Positions 7,130 to 17,513 of a stretch of 64,000 nt of DNA are shown in pieces. Source of the DNA: Microbacterium sp. BLY (GTDB lineage: Bacteria > Actinomycetota > Actinomycetes > Actinomycetales > Microbacteriaceae); the NCBI RefSeq assembly GCF_017939615.1, contig NZ_JAGKSR010000001.1, positions 1,674,001 through 1,738,000 of the forward strand. The letters are read 5' to 3'. The notes beneath the pieces were generated by a model. That model did not search any database. It saw nothing but the letters and a program-made list of their open reading frames with translations, and was not told the origin of the DNA. The translations under genes were made by a program, and so were the position numbers. Within the stretch, counting starts at the first letter, position 1. The number at the start of each line of letters is the position of its first letter.

Positions 7130-10100
7130 ATGATGTCCGCTCCCGAGCACGGGGAGACCCTGACCCCCGTCTCACCCCGCAGAATCGGAGGGCGCGTCGG
7201 CGCTCTCGCCGCGACGTGCGTCGCCGCCCTGAGCCTCGGCTCGCTGGTGGTCGCCCCCGCGTCCGCGAACACCGAGGGCACCGGGGTGGTGATCAACGAG
7301 GCCTACCTGTCCGGCGGCAGCGCCGGGGCGGCGTTCGCGAACAAGTTCGTCGAGCTGTACAACCCGACCACAGCCCCCGTCACGCTCGACGGGATGTCCC
7401 TGCAGTACCGCTCCGCCGCGGGCACGGGAGCCTTCAACGGCGTCGCGCCGCTGACCGGCACGATCCCCGCCGGCGGCTACTTCCTGGTGCAGGCGAACAG
7501 CAACGGCGCCAACGGTGCCGCGCTGCCCACACCCGACGCGACCACGACGCTGAGCCCGAGCGGCACCAACGGCACCCTCGCCCTTGTCGAGGGCACGGCG
7601 GCGGTCACCCTCACCCCGGGCTCGACGGTCGGCGTCGACGGCGTGATCGACCTCCTGGGCTACGGCTCCTCGAACACGTTCGAGACGGCGGCCGCCGCCG
7701 CCCCTTCGAGCAACACCGACGTCCGCTCGCTGAACCGCACCGCGGGTGCCGACCAGGACGACAACAAGTCGGACTTCACGCTCTCGGCCACCATCACCCC
7801 GCAGAACTCCGGCGGCACCGACCCGGGCGAGGAGCCGGGGGAGGAGCCGAAGACCGCCACGATCGCCGAGGTCCAGGGCACCGGTGACGTCTCGCCTCTG
7901 GCCGGACAGCGCGTCCGCGTCGAGGGTGTCGTCACGGCCGACCACCGCACCGGCGGCTACAAGGGCATCGTCATCCAGACGCAGGGCTCCGGCGGGGCCA
8001 CCGACGCCACTCCCGGCGCGTCGGACGGCGTGTTCGTGTTCCTGAACGCCCTGGCGCCCACGCTCGAGATCGGCGACCTCGTGTCCGTGACGGGCACCGT
8101 CAGCGAGTACTACGGCCAGACCCAGATCGCCCCCGCCGCGGTCGCCGACGTCTCCGTCGTCACCGCCGGCGTGGGCGTCCCCGAGCCCACGCCGCTTCCC
8201 GACACGGTCCGCGGAGCCGATCGCGAGCAGTACGAGAACATGTACGTCGTCCCGACCGGCACGTACCGTCTCGCCTCGAGCCACCAGCTGTACAACTACG
8301 GCACGCTGTGGCTGAACGCCGGAGACGACCTCAACGTCAAGAGCACCGAGACCACGCGTCCCGGCGTCGACGCCGCCGCCATCGCGGCCGAGAACCGCGC
8401 CAACCGCATCCTGCTCGACGACGCCTGGTCCATCCAGGTGACCAACAACGGCCACCCCGGTGAGCAGCCGTACTTCACGGAGGACACGGTCGTCCGCAAC
8501 GGCGACACCGTCGACTTCGGCTCCAACGGCTACGTGCTCCAGTGGGGCTTCGACGACTGGCGACTCCAGCCGGTGGTGCCGATCGACGACGCGTCGCCGG
8601 CCGACCGCAAGGTGACGTTCGAGCCCACGAACCCGCGCCCCGAGAAGGCTCCGGACGTGGGCGGCGACGCGCAGGTCGCCTCGTTCAACGTCTACAACTA
8701 CTTCACGACGCTGAAGAGCGAGAACGCCGACGCCCGCGGCGCGGCGAACGCCGCCCAGTTCGCGATCCAGAAGTCCAAGATCGTCTCGGCCATCAACGGC
8801 CTCGACGCCGAGATCGTGGCGCTGATGGAGATCGAGAACTCGGTCAAGCTCGGCAAGCCGGTCGACACCGCCCTGAAGGACCTCGTCGCCGGCCTCAACG
8901 CCGACGCGGGCTCCGACGTCTGGGACTACGTGCGCACGCCCGAGGCGCTGCAGGACCCGGCGACGACGGACTACATCACCAACGCGATCATCTACAAGAA
9001 GGACGCCGTGAGCGCGGTCGGCGACAGCGCCACCGTCACGGACGAGTCGGTGTGGGGCAACGCCCGCGAGCCGATCGCGCAGGCCTTCGACATCGACGGC
9101 CGCGTCGTCACGGTCGTCGCCAACCACCTGAAGTCCAAGTCGCCGCCGCAGGGCGCCGGTGCCGAGCCGGCCGACGGTCAGGGCTTCTTCAACGCCGACC
9201 GGGTGACGCAGGCGCAGGCCGTCCTCGCCTTCACGGACGAGCTCGCCGAGACCAGCGGCAGCAGCGACATGCTGCTCATCGGCGACTTCAACGCCTACGG
9301 CAAGGAAGACCCGATCGACGTCTTCACCTCGCAGGGGTGGAGCGACGTGGCCGCCGACAAGGCCGCCGGCCAGTACACGTACACGTTCGACGGCGAGCTC
9401 GGCTCGCTCGACCACGTGATCGCGTCGCCGTCGCTCGCCGCCTCGATCACGGGCGCGGGCGTGTGGGGCATCAACTCGCCGGAGTGGAGCGACCGCGGGT
9501 ACGCGTTCGGTGCCGCCGAGGAGGGCACGCCTTACCGTTCCAGCGACCACGACCCGATCCTCGTCGGCGTCTCCTCGGAGATCCCGCCGGTGAACATCGA
9601 CGTCGTGACCGTCAACGACTTCCACGGCCGTATCGAGGCCGACGGGGCGGCGGCGGGTGCCGCGGTGCTCGCGGGCGCGGTACAGCAGTTCCGGGAGGCG
9701 AACCCGAACACGATCTTCGCCGGCGCCGGCGACCTGATCGGTGCCTCGACGTTCACCTCGTTCATCAACGATGACAACCCCACGATCGATGCGCTCAACG
9801 CCGCCGGTCTGGACGTGAGCGCTGCGGGCAACCACGAGTTCGACCAGGGCTGGGAAGACCTGCGTGACCGGGTGCAAGAGCGCGCCGACTGGGAGTACAT
9901 CTCCTCGAACGTGTTCCTCACCGAGACCGGGGAGCCCGCGCTCGCCCCGGCCTGGGTCAAGGAGCTCGACGGGGTGCGCGTCGGTTTCGTCGGCGCCGTC
10001 ACGGAGGACCTCGACTCGCTCGTCTCGCCCGAGGGCATCAAGGACCTCGAGGTGCGCAGCATCGTCGACTCCGTGAACGCCGTCGCCGACGATCTGCGCG

Positions 10101-11758
10101 ACGGAGACCCGGCCAACGGCGAGGCGGATGTCGTCATCCTGCTCGTCCATGAAGGCGCCGAGAGCACCGCGCTGTCCGCGATCACCGAGGACTCCCCGCT
10201 GGGCGAGATCGTCTACGGGGTCGACGACGACGTGGACGCGATCGTCTCCGCGCACACGCACCTCGCGTATAACCACGTCATCGACGGGCGTCCGGTCGTC
10301 TCGGCCGGGCAGTACGGCGAGAACCTGGGGCTCATGAACATCCAGGTCGACCCGAAGACGAAGGAGCTGCTCTCGATCACCAACGAGATCAAGCCCCTCA
10401 CATCCGCCGGCAAGCCGCTGTACCCGGCGGTGCCGGAGGTGCAGGCGATCGTCGACAAGGCCAAGGCCGAGGCCGACGTGCTGGGGGCCGTGAAAGTCGG
10501 CGACATCACCGCCGACTTCAACCGCGCGCGGCAGACCAACGGCTCGGAGAACCGCGGTGGCGAGTCCACCATCGGCAACTTCGTCGCCGACGTGCAGAAG
10601 TGGTCGACGGGGGCGGACATCGCTCTGATGAACCCGGGCGGTATCCGCGCGAATCTGACGTACGCGTCGAGCAACGCCGAGGATCCGGACGGCAACGTCA
10701 CGTACCGGGAGGCGGCGACGGTGCAGCCGTTCGCCAACACCCTGGTGACGCTGACGCTCACCGGCACGCAGCTGAAGGCGGTGCTGGAGGAGCAGTGGCA
10801 GCCGGCCGGATCGGCGCGGCCGTTCCTCAAGCTGGGCGTCTCGGAGGGGCTGGTGTACACCTACGACCCGACGGCCGCGCAGGGCTCGCGGATCACCTCG
10901 ATCACGCTGAACGGCACCGCGATCGATCCCGACGCGGAGTACACGGTGGCGGCGAACTCCTTCCTCGCAGCGGGCGGCGACAACTTCGCCACCTTCAAGG
11001 AGGGCGCGGGCAAGCGCGACACCGGCAAGATCGACCTGCAGTCCATGGTCGACTGGTTCGACGAGAACAAGACGGCCTCGCCCGACCTCGCGCAGCGGGC
11101 GGTCGGTGTGACCGTCAGCCCGGCGGACGCCGACGGCTACCGCGCGGGTGACCAGGTGACGGTCTCGCTCTCGTCGCTGGCGTTCAGCGGTGGCGAGGCG
11201 GCTCCCGGAGCGGTCACGCTGTCGCTCGGCGACACCCAGCTCGCGGCCGGCACGGTCGACCCGACCATCGTCGACACCACCGACGAGGGTGGCCGTGCCA
11301 CCCTCACCTTCACGGTGCCGTCGGGTGTCTTCGGAGACCAGCAGCTCACGGTCGAGGTCCCGGCGACGGGCACGACGGTGCAGATGCCGTTCACCATCGC
11401 CGGCGAGGAGGAGTTCGCGGGGACCATCGCGCTCGGCTCCTCGAAGGTGGCCGCGGGCAAGAAGCTCGATGTCACGGGCACGGGCTACCAGCCCGGCGAG
11501 ACGGTCACGGTGGAGCTCCGGCCGAAGAAGGGCCAGGGCGTCCAGGTGGGGACGGTGCAGGTCCGTCAGGACGGCACGTTCCGCACCTCGGTGACGGTGC
11601 CGAAGAACGCCCAGCCCGGGAAGTACACCGTCGCGGTGGCGCAGGCGGACGGTGACGAGGCCACGGCCACCGTCACCGTCAACCGGGCCGGCGGCATCGG
11701 CGGCATCATCAAGGACATCGTCGACTGGCTGTGGGACCTCCTGACCGGGTGGTTCTGA
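7130..11758 (+). CDS. Secreted ExeM/NucH-type endonuclease fused to 5'-nucleotidase
   Basis: 1542 aa. Signal peptide with arginine region and hydrophobic core, likely cleaved after PASA near residue 45. Domains in order: lamin-tail-like beta domain (about 50-210), a linker rich in PGEEP, OB-like domain (about 240-350), endonuclease/exonuclease/phosphatase fold (about 515-815, ending in SSDHDPI), 5'-nucleotidase metallophosphatase (about 820-1085; NDFHGR, GDL and GNHEFD metal motifs), nucleotidase C-terminal domain (about 1125-1320), two Ig-like beta domains, and a tryptophan-rich terminal helix. Likely degrades extracellular DNA and dephosphorylates the nucleotides, for phosphate or nucleoside supply. 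GAGGAG lies 9 nt before ATG 7130; ATG 7133 is the next codon. Confidence 0.9.
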   Translation: MMSAPEHGETLTPVSPRRIGGRVGALAATCVAALSLGSLVVAPASANTEGTGVVINEAYLSGGSAGAAFANKFVELYNPTTAPVTLDGMSLQYRSAAGTGAFNGVAPLTGTIPAGGYFLVQANSNGANGAALPTPDATTTLSPSGTNGTLALVEGTAAVTLTPGSTVGVDGVIDLLGYGSSNTFETAAAAAPSSNTDVRSLNRTAGADQDDNKSDFTLSATITPQNSGGTDPGEEPGEEPKTATIAEVQGTGDVSPLAGQRVRVEGVVTADHRTGGYKGIVIQTQGSGGATDATPGASDGVFVFLNALAPTLEIGDLVSVTGTVSEYYGQTQIAPAAVADVSVVTAGVGVPEPTPLPDTVRGADREQYENMYVVPTGTYRLASSHQLYNYGTLWLNAGDDLNVKSTETTRPGVDAAAIAAENRANRILLDDAWSIQVTNNGHPGEQPYFTEDTVVRNGDTVDFGSNGYVLQWGFDDWRLQPVVPIDDASPADRKVTFEPTNPRPEKAPDVGGDAQVASFNVYNYFTTLKSENADARGAANAAQFAIQKSKIVSAINGLDAEIVALMEIENSVKLGKPVDTALKDLVAGLNADAGSDVWDYVRTPEALQDPATTDYITNAIIYKKDAVSAVGDSATVTDESVWGNAREPIAQAFDIDGRVVTVVANHLKSKSPPQGAGAEPADGQGFFNADRVTQAQAVLAFTDELAETSGSSDMLLIGDFNAYGKEDPIDVFTSQGWSDVAADKAAGQYTYTFDGELGSLDHVIASPSLAASITGAGVWGINSPEWSDRGYAFGAAEEGTPYRSSDHDPILVGVSSEIPPVNIDVVTVNDFHGRIEADGAAAGAAVLAGAVQQFREANPNTIFAGAGDLIGASTFTSFINDDNPTIDALNAAGLDVSAAGNHEFDQGWEDLRDRVQERADWEYISSNVFLTETGEPALAPAWVKELDGVRVGFVGAVTEDLDSLVSPEGIKDLEVRSIVDSVNAVADDLRDGDPANGEADVVILLVHEGAESTALSAITEDSPLGEIVYGVDDDVDAIVSAHTHLAYNHVIDGRPVVSAGQYGENLGLMNIQVDPKTKELLSITNEIKPLTSAGKPLYPAVPEVQAIVDKAKAEADVLGAVKVGDITADFNRARQTNGSENRGGESTIGNFVADVQKWSTGADIALMNPGGIRANLTYASSNAEDPDGNVTYREAATVQPFANTLVTLTLTGTQLKAVLEEQWQPAGSARPFLKLGVSEGLVYTYDPTAAQGSRITSITLNGTAIDPDAEYTVAANSFLAAGGDNFATFKEGAGKRDTGKIDLQSMVDWFDENKTASPDLAQRAVGVTVSPADADGYRAGDQVTVSLSSLAFSGGEAAPGAVTLSLGDTQLAAGTVDPTIVDTTDEGGRATLTFTVPSGVFGDQQLTVEVPATGTTVQMPFTIAGEEEFAGTIALGSSKVAAGKKLDVTGTGYQPGETVTVELRPKKGQGVQVGTVQVRQDGTFRTSVTVPKNAQPGKYTVAVAQADGDEATATVTVNRAGGIGGIIKDIVDWLWDLLTGWF

Positions 11759-11780
11759 CGCCGATCGGCGGATGACGAGG

Positions 11781-11812
11781 CGGAGGCCGTCGGGGCGACC
11801 CGGCGGCCTCCG
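11781..11812. terminator. Hairpin terminator after the nuclease gene
   Basis: Perfect 9-bp GC stem (CGGAGGCCG at 11781-11789 with its complement at 11804-11812), 14-nt loop, followed by TCGTT. It lies 22 nt after the stop codon. Confidence 0.6.
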
Positions 11813-11849
11813 TCGTTCCCGCGGGGTCGGGGTGCTGCCCGCCGCCGAC

Positions 11850-11855
11850 TAGACT
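11850..11855 (+). promoter_or_regulatory. -10 box of leaderless promoter (DUF3817-guaA)
   Basis: TAGACT, then 6 nt, then ATG 11862, with no ribosome-binding site. Confidence 0.55.
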
Positions 11856-11861
11856 GGGGGC

Positions 11862-12374
11862 ATGCCCGAACCGAAAGTCGCCAGCTTTCCGGCGATCCGC
11901 GGTGCGCTGAAGTTCTACCAGATCGCGTCGATCATCACGGGAGTCATGCTGCTCCTGCTGCTCGCCGAGATGGTGCTGAAGTACACGCCGATCCACCTCG
12001 AGCTCTTCGCCGGGGGTTCGGGCGGCCCGCTCTGGTTCGCCGGCGTCATCGCCGGACCGGACTGCCAGTGGTGGTCGCTGTTCGCCCCGTGGACGAACTC
12101 GTGCGAGATGACCTCCCTCGGGGACGGCTTCAACATCTCGCTGTTCATCCTGGTCGCCCACGGCTGGTTCTACGTCGTCTACCTCTTCGCGTGCTTCCGC
12201 ATGTGGAGCCTGATGCGCTGGCCGTTCCGCCGGTTCATCCTCCTCGCGCTCGGCGGCGTCATCCCGCTGCTGTCGTTCTTCATGGAGGCGATCGTCGCCC
12301 GTGAAGTCAAGACCTATCTCGCCACCCGGGAGGCCGCCGAGGCCTCCGCGATCGCCCCGGAAGGTGTCCGTTGA
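11862..12374 (+). CDS. DUF3817 family membrane protein
   Basis: 170 aa with three hydrophobic segments (about 20-40, 85-110 and 120-145) and an early FRxALKFYQIxS-like helix typical of the DUF3817 family, small integral membrane proteins of unknown function in actinobacteria. Two cysteines (near 67 and 82) flank an extracytoplasmic loop. The stop overlaps the TTG start of guaA by 4 bp, so guaA translation is probably coupled to it. No enzymatic motif is visible. Confidence 0.75.
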   Translation: MPEPKVASFPAIRGALKFYQIASIITGVMLLLLLAEMVLKYTPIHLELFAGGSGGPLWFAGVIAGPDCQWWSLFAPWTNSCEMTSLGDGFNISLFILVAHGWFYVVYLFACFRMWSLMRWPFRRFILLALGGVIPLLSFFMEAIVAREVKTYLATREAAEASAIAPEGVR

Positions 12375-13957
12375 CCGAACAGTCCGAGACCCAGCAGCGC
12401 CCCGCGCTCGTCGTCGACTTCGGCGCCCAGTACGCGCAGCTCATCGCCCGCCGCGTGCGGGAGGCGGGTGTCTACAGCGAGATCGTGCCGCACACGGCGA
12501 CCGCCGAGGAGATCGCCGCGAAGAACCCGGTCGCGATCATCCTCTCCGGCGGGCCGTCGTCGGTGTACGAGGAGGGGGCACCGCAGCTCGACCCCTCCGT
12601 CTTCGACCTCGGCGTCCCCACGCTCGGCATCTGCTACGGCTTCCAGTACATGGCGCAGACGCTCGGCGGGGAGGTCGCGCACACCGGCCTCCGCGAGTAC
12701 GGCGCGACCGACGCGGTCATCTCCGGCGATGGCGGCACCCTCCTGGGCGGCCAGCCCGCTGAGCAGAACGTGTGGATGAGTCACGGCGACCAGGTCGCCA
12801 AGGCTCCAGAGGGCTTCGAGGTGCTCGCGACGACGGAGGCCACCAAGGTCGCCGCCTTCGCGAACGAGGAGCGCGGCTTCTACGGCGTGCAGTGGCACCC
12901 GGAGGTCAAGCACTCCGACCACGGTCAGCGCGTGCTGGAGAACTTCCTCCACAAGGGAGCGGGTCTGGCGTCCGACTGGAACCCCGACAACGTGATCGCC
13001 GAGCAGGTCGAGCGGATCCGCGAGCAGGTGGGTGACGCCCGCGTCATCTCCGCGCTCTCCGGCGGCGTGGACTCCGCGGTCTCGACCGCTCTCGTGCACA
13101 AGGCCATCGGCGACCAGCTCACGGCCGTCTTCGTCGACCACGGGCTCCTCCGCAAGGGCGAGCGCGAGCAGGTCGAGAAGGACTACGTCGAATCCACCGG
13201 CGTCCGCCTCATCACGGTCGATGCCGCCGAGACCTTCCTCGGCCACCTGAAGGGCGTGACCGACCCGGAGGAGAAGCGCAAGATCATCGGCCGCGAGTTC
13301 ATCCGCGCGTTCGAGAAGGTGCAGCTCGACCTCGTCGAGGAGGCGAAGGCCGATGGCGGTGCGCCCGTAAAGTTCCTCGTGCAGGGGACGCTCTACCCGG
13401 ACGTGGTGGAGTCGGGCGGCGGCGCGGGGACCGCGAACATCAAGTCGCACCACAACGTCGGCGGCCTGCCGGACGACCTCGACTTCGAGCTCATCGAGCC
13501 GCTGCGCGCGCTCTTCAAAGACGAGGTCCGTGCGATCGGGCGCGAGCTCGGCATCCCGGAGGCGATCGTCGGCCGCCAGCCGTTTCCGGGGCCCGGCCTC
13601 GGCATCCGGATCATCGGTGAGGTCACCGCTGACCGTCTCGAGATTCTGCGTGAGGCCGACGCCATCGCCCGCGAGGAGCTGACGAAGGCCGGACTCGACC
13701 AGGAGATCTGGCAGTGCCCGGTGGTGCTGCTCGCCGACGTGCGCTCGGTGGGCGTGCAGGGCGATGGTCGTACCTACGGCCACCCGATCGTGCTGCGCCC
13801 GGTCTCCAGCGAGGACGCGATGACCGCGGACTGGACCCGGTTGCCGTTCGAGGTGCTGGCGAAGATCTCGAACCGGATCACGAACGGCGTGCGCGACGTG
13901 AACCGCGTCGTGCTCGACGTCACGTCCAAGCCGCCGGGGACGATCGAGTGGGAGTAG
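12371..13957 (+). CDS. guaA: GMP synthase (glutamine-hydrolysing)
   Basis: 528 aa, normal length. Class I amidotransferase domain: nucleophile C88 in a GICYG motif and a WHPE histidine/glutamate near 176-178. Then the ATP-pyrophosphatase domain with PP-loop SGGVDS near 230, and the dimerisation domain ending in the family's KPPGTIEWE. Converts XMP to GMP with ATP and glutamine. The start is TTG 12371, inside the DUF3817 stop; no better ATG/GTG keeps the [11 protein letters not shown] core. A weak start plus 4-bp overlap suggests coupling limits expression. Confidence 0.97.
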   Translation: MTEQSETQQRPALVVDFGAQYAQLIARRVREAGVYSEIVPHTATAEEIAAKNPVAIILSGGPSSVYEEGAPQLDPSVFDLGVPTLGICYGFQYMAQTLGGEVAHTGLREYGATDAVISGDGGTLLGGQPAEQNVWMSHGDQVAKAPEGFEVLATTEATKVAAFANEERGFYGVQWHPEVKHSDHGQRVLENFLHKGAGLASDWNPDNVIAEQVERIREQVGDARVISALSGGVDSAVSTALVHKAIGDQLTAVFVDHGLLRKGEREQVEKDYVESTGVRLITVDAAETFLGHLKGVTDPEEKRKIIGREFIRAFEKVQLDLVEEAKADGGAPVKFLVQGTLYPDVVESGGGAGTANIKSHHNVGGLPDDLDFELIEPLRALFKDEVRAIGRELGIPEAIVGRQPFPGPGLGIRIIGEVTADRLEILREADAIAREELTKAGLDQEIWQCPVVLLADVRSVGVQGDGRTYGHPIVLRPVSSEDAMTADWTRLPFEVLAKISNRITNGVRDVNRVVLDVTSKPPGTIEWE

Positions 13958-13965
13958 GGGGCACG

Positions 13966-15351
13966 ATGCCCCCGGTCTCGGCGCCGGTCCTCCCGAACGC
14001 CGAGTACCTCGTGCTGTCCAGCCGGCTGATCCCGGGGCTGGACGGCGGCTACACGATCGCGACGCTCGCGCGTGCGCGGCTCCTCGCCGCCGCCGGTGCA
14101 GGCGGGGGCCGGGGCCCGGAGCTGCTGACGTTCGATCCGGGGACGGCGGCGGATCATGCCGCGCATCGCCGGGTGTTCGCCGAGCGCGGGGCGCTCACCG
14201 ATCCGTCGCGCCTGCGGAACCTCTTCGATGAGGCCATCGGCCCGGACGGCGGAGCGTCCGCCTGGCTGCGCGCCGCCGCCGACACGGCGGTCACGGCCGA
14301 CCCCGATGTGGAGTACCGGGTGCTCGCCGACGTCGAGGGACGTCCGTTCGCGGCGCTGCCGGTGATCCCGGGCAACCCGGACTGGCATCTGACCGAGGAG
14401 CCGGTCCTCGTGTACGACGAGGCGGGGACGGTGACGGGGGCGTTGCACGGCTTCCGCGGGCTCTACCGGGCGTGGCTCACCCACGTGACCGCGCGACGAG
14501 GAGACCGTCCGATCGTCGTCATCTGCGAGTCGCGTCAGCTCGGCGAGCTCATCGCGGACTGGGACGACCCGCGGGTCCGCATCGTCCACACCGTGCACAC
14601 CATCCACGTCGAGGCCCCGTACACGCCCGATGCGGACATGAACACGCTGTGGACACGGTGGTTCCGGCTGGCCGACCGGTTCGACGCCGTGGTCTGGCCG
14701 ACCGCCACGCAGCGGGACGACGTCGTGGCCCGTTTCGGCGGCGCGGCGAACCACGTGGTGGTGCCGAACCCCATCTCTCCGGTCGAGCGGCGCGATCACC
14801 TGCGCGAGGACGGGCTCGTCGTGGTGCTGGGCCGCCTCGCGGCGGGCAAGCGCATCGATCACGCCATCCGTGCCTTCCTCGCGGCGGACGTGCCGGGCAC
14901 CCGCATGGAGATCTGGGGCACCGGTCCGGAGGGGGAGCGGCTGGCGACGCTGATCGACGAGCTCGACGCCGCCGACCGGGTCCGCCTCTGCGGCTACACC
15001 ACGGATCCGGCGACGGTGCTCGACCGCGCCGCGCTCCTGGTCACGTCGACCGCGTTCGAGGGGCAGCCGCTCGGAGTCGTCGAGGCGCTTCTGCACGGCA
15101 CGCCCGTCGTGTCCTACGACGTGCGGTACGGTATCCGCGATGTGCTCGGCGCCGGGGGCGGCGCGCTCGTGCCTGCCGGCGATGTCGAGGCGTTGGCGGC
15201 AGCGCTGCGGCAGCTGCTGACCGATCCGGAGCGTCTCGCCGCCGCGCGTGCGGAGGCGCCGTCGGTCGCGGCGGCGTGGAGCCCGGAGCGTTCTCTGGCG
15301 GCCCTGGCTGAGACGATCACCGCGGTCCTGCAGGCCCCGCCTCGACGCTGA
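13966..15351 (+). CDS. Glycosyltransferase family 4 (GT-B)
   Basis: 461 aa. The C-terminal Rossmann half shows GRLAAGKRIDHAI, a GTGPEGERL turn and an FEGQPLGVVEAL motif, the retaining GT4 signature with the E-x7-E pattern. The N-terminal half carries TVHTIHVEAPY. This resembles TagE-like poly(glycerol-phosphate) or related cell-wall glucosyltransferases, but acceptor and donor are not certain. No membrane helix; cytoplasmic face. ATG 13966 has a GGGAG ribosome site 10-15 nt upstream and lies 8 nt after guaA. Confidence 0.82.
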   Translation: MPPVSAPVLPNAEYLVLSSRLIPGLDGGYTIATLARARLLAAAGAGGGRGPELLTFDPGTAADHAAHRRVFAERGALTDPSRLRNLFDEAIGPDGGASAWLRAAADTAVTADPDVEYRVLADVEGRPFAALPVIPGNPDWHLTEEPVLVYDEAGTVTGALHGFRGLYRAWLTHVTARRGDRPIVVICESRQLGELIADWDDPRVRIVHTVHTIHVEAPYTPDADMNTLWTRWFRLADRFDAVVWPTATQRDDVVARFGGAANHVVVPNPISPVERRDHLREDGLVVVLGRLAAGKRIDHAIRAFLAADVPGTRMEIWGTGPEGERLATLIDELDAADRVRLCGYTTDPATVLDRAALLVTSTAFEGQPLGVVEALLHGTPVVSYDVRYGIRDVLGAGGGALVPAGDVEALAAALRQLLTDPERLAAARAEAPSVAAAWSPERSLAALAETITAVLQAPPRR

Positions 15352-15363
15352 CCGTGAGGTGCG

Positions 15364-15407
15364 CTCCGGCCGCAGGGAGGTCGGGGACGACATCCCGGCG
15401 GCCGGAG
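15364..15407. terminator. Bidirectional hairpin between convergent genes
   Basis: Perfect 10-bp stem CTCCGGCCGC (15364-15373) with GCGGCCGGAG (15398-15407). It separates the convergent glycosyltransferase and the glycosyl hydrolase. Confidence 0.55.
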
Positions 15408-15411
15408 GGGG

Positions 15412-17496
15412 TCAGCGCGTGCGGCGGCGCGACGCGGCCACGCCGGCGGTGACGGCGCCGGCGGTCAGCAGCAGCCCACCCAGCAGCAGGCCTCCGAAGG
15501 GCACCTCACCTCCGGTCGCGGCGAGATCATCGCGGTCTCCGCGCGACGCGCTTCCCGGTGCGGCGGCACCGCCTCCGTCGCCCGCGGTGTCCGGGTCGGT
15601 GGGCGTCGCAGGGCCTGTCGGATCCGTCGGCGTGCCGGGGCCGGTCGGGTCCACCGGGTCGACCACGACGGCCGCGGGCGCGCTCTCGACGGCCGCGGCA
15701 TCCAGCGCGGTCACCACCCACGTCACCGCGGCGGCGCGGGCGGCGAGCGGCGCGGTGACGCTGGGGAGCGGGTAGCGGAGCGCGGTGGCCCCGCCCGCCC
15801 ACACGGTGTCGATCAGGGTGCCGGGTGTCGCGACGATCGTCGCGGGATCGCCCGTGCCGCGATAGATCGCGTACCGGCGCGCCTCCTGTGCGTCCCCGGC
15901 CTGCCAGCGGAGCTCGCCGTCGACCACGGTGGGAGCGGCGGGGGCGGTCACCGGGCCGTCGGAGAGCCAGGGCTTCGCGGGGACGAGCGTGGGGTGGGCG
16001 AAGGCCTCGTTCGTGAGGAGGTCGATCGCGGTGTTCTTCGCCCCGTGCTTCGGCTGCTGATCCGCCGGCAGGGTGCTCAGGTCGCTGGGTTTCATGTCGT
16101 TGTAGCTGAACAGGACGCTGCCGTCGATGCCGTCGAGATTCTGGGTGAAGCGGATCTGGTTCGGCACCTCTTCCGGGTTCATCCAGGCCTGCTCCCAGCC
16201 GCCGTTGTTGACGTGCTTGTAGAGCGCGTGGCCCACGTAGACCTGGGTGCGGCTGTCCGCGGCGGCGGCGCTCCACCACTGCGCGAGCTCCCCGTACGGC
16301 GCCGCGGCCTGGTCGAAGCTCCAGTAGATCTGCGGGACGATGTAGTCGATCAGCTCGTCCTGCACCCAGCCGCGGGTGTCGGCGAACACGGCCTGGCTGT
16401 AGGTCTGCGACGAGCTGGTGGGCGTGTGGGAGCCTGCCGGGTCCAGCGCCTCGTGCTCCCAGATGCCGAACGGGCTGATGCCCAGCTGCACGGCCGTGCC
16501 GCGGGCGGCGTTGCCGGCATCGACGGCGTCGCCCACGAGCGTGATCAGGTGGGTGATGTTGTCGCGGCGCCAGGCCTCGATTCCGGCCACGGCGTCCGGG
16601 TACCCGGCGGTGAGGCCGAACTCCTCGAAGGTCGCGCGGTCCTCGCCCTGCGCGCCGAAGAACACGTTCTGTCCGTCGACGGTGATCCGGTACGGGTAGA
16701 AGTAGTCGTCGAAGTGGATGGCGTCGACGTCGTAGTTCGCGGTGATCTCCGCGACGGTGGCGGCGACGTAGGCCGGGACCTCCGGCTGGCCGGGGTCGAG
16801 GAAGAGCTTCTCCTCGAACGACAGCACCCAGTCGGGATGCTGCACGGCGAAGTTGTCGTCGGCGAGGATGCCGGCCTCGTTCAGCGCGGCGATGTACTGG
16901 GGGATGGTGAGCGCCTTCACGTCCTCGGCGGTCATGTCCAGCGCGGTGAGGATCGCCGGGGAGGTCATCTTCGCGTTGGTCACGCGGTAGGGGTTCAGCC
17001 AGGCGTGGAACTCCATGCCGCGGGCATGGGTCGCCGCGACCATGCGCTGCAGGGGGTCGTATCCGGGATCGGCTCCCTGCGTCCCGGTGAGGAATTCGGA
17101 CCACGGGTTCAGCGCCGAGGGGTAGTAGGCGTCCAGGAGGGGCCGCACCTGGAAGATGACGGCGTTCATGTTCCAGGAGGAGAAGTCGTCGAGCACCGTC
17201 GCGTAGCGGGCGTCGAAGTCCGCGGCGTCCGCCGGCCAGCCGAAGTTCAGGTTGCCGATGGTCCCCACCCATGCACTGGAGAAGCGTCGATTCTCGGGGG
17301 TCAGCGTCGTCGGGATCGTGACCTGTTCCCCGGAGCCCGGATAGGTGGACACGGGCTCGGTGCCGTAGCCGTAGGCGCCGGACGCATCCTTGACGTAGCG
17401 GGTGAGCGGCGCCTCGTCGGGGGCCGCTCCCGCGGCCGTCGGGAGTGCCAGCAGCAGCAGGGCGGCCGCGGCGGTGGCGGCCAGTCGTCTCTTCAT
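15412..17496 (-). CDS. Secreted GHL10-type (DUF187) glycosyl hydrolase with C-terminal sorting signal
   Basis: 694 aa from ATG 17496, chosen for its GAGGA ribosome site and immediate signal peptide (MKRRLAAT, hydrophobic core, cleavage after AGA near 26). Residues about 60-420 form a GHL10 barrel with FQVRP, DGIHFDDYFYP-like and WLNPYR motifs. A fibronectin-like domain (about 535-625) follows, then a Pro/Thr/Asp-rich linker. The C-terminus is LAATG, a hydrophobic helix and RRRTR, fitting a class E sortase signal (LAxTG), so it is probably anchored to the wall. Family members act on extracellular glycans; substrate unknown. Confidence 0.85.
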   Translation of the reverse strand: MKRRLAATAAAALLLLALPTAAGAAPDEAPLTRYVKDASGAYGYGTEPVSTYPGSGEQVTIPTTLTPENRRFSSAWVGTIGNLNFGWPADAADFDARYATVLDDFSSWNMNAVIFQVRPLLDAYYPSALNPWSEFLTGTQGADPGYDPLQRMVAATHARGMEFHAWLNPYRVTNAKMTSPAILTALDMTAEDVKALTIPQYIAALNEAGILADDNFAVQHPDWVLSFEEKLFLDPGQPEVPAYVAATVAEITANYDVDAIHFDDYFYPYRITVDGQNVFFGAQGEDRATFEEFGLTAGYPDAVAGIEAWRRDNITHLITLVGDAVDAGNAARGTAVQLGISPFGIWEHEALDPAGSHTPTSSSQTYSQAVFADTRGWVQDELIDYIVPQIYWSFDQAAAPYGELAQWWSAAAADSRTQVYVGHALYKHVNNGGWEQAWMNPEEVPNQIRFTQNLDGIDGSVLFSYNDMKPSDLSTLPADQQPKHGAKNTAIDLLTNEAFAHPTLVPAKPWLSDGPVTAPAAPTVVDGELRWQAGDAQEARRYAIYRGTGDPATIVATPGTLIDTVWAGGATALRYPLPSVTAPLAARAAAVTWVVTALDAAAVESAPAAVVVDPVDPTGPGTPTDPTGPATPTDPDTAGDGGGAAAPGSASRGDRDDLAATGGEVPFGGLLLGGLLLTAGAVTAGVAASRRRTR

Positions 17497-17513
17497 CGAG
17501 TCCTCGTTCGTTC

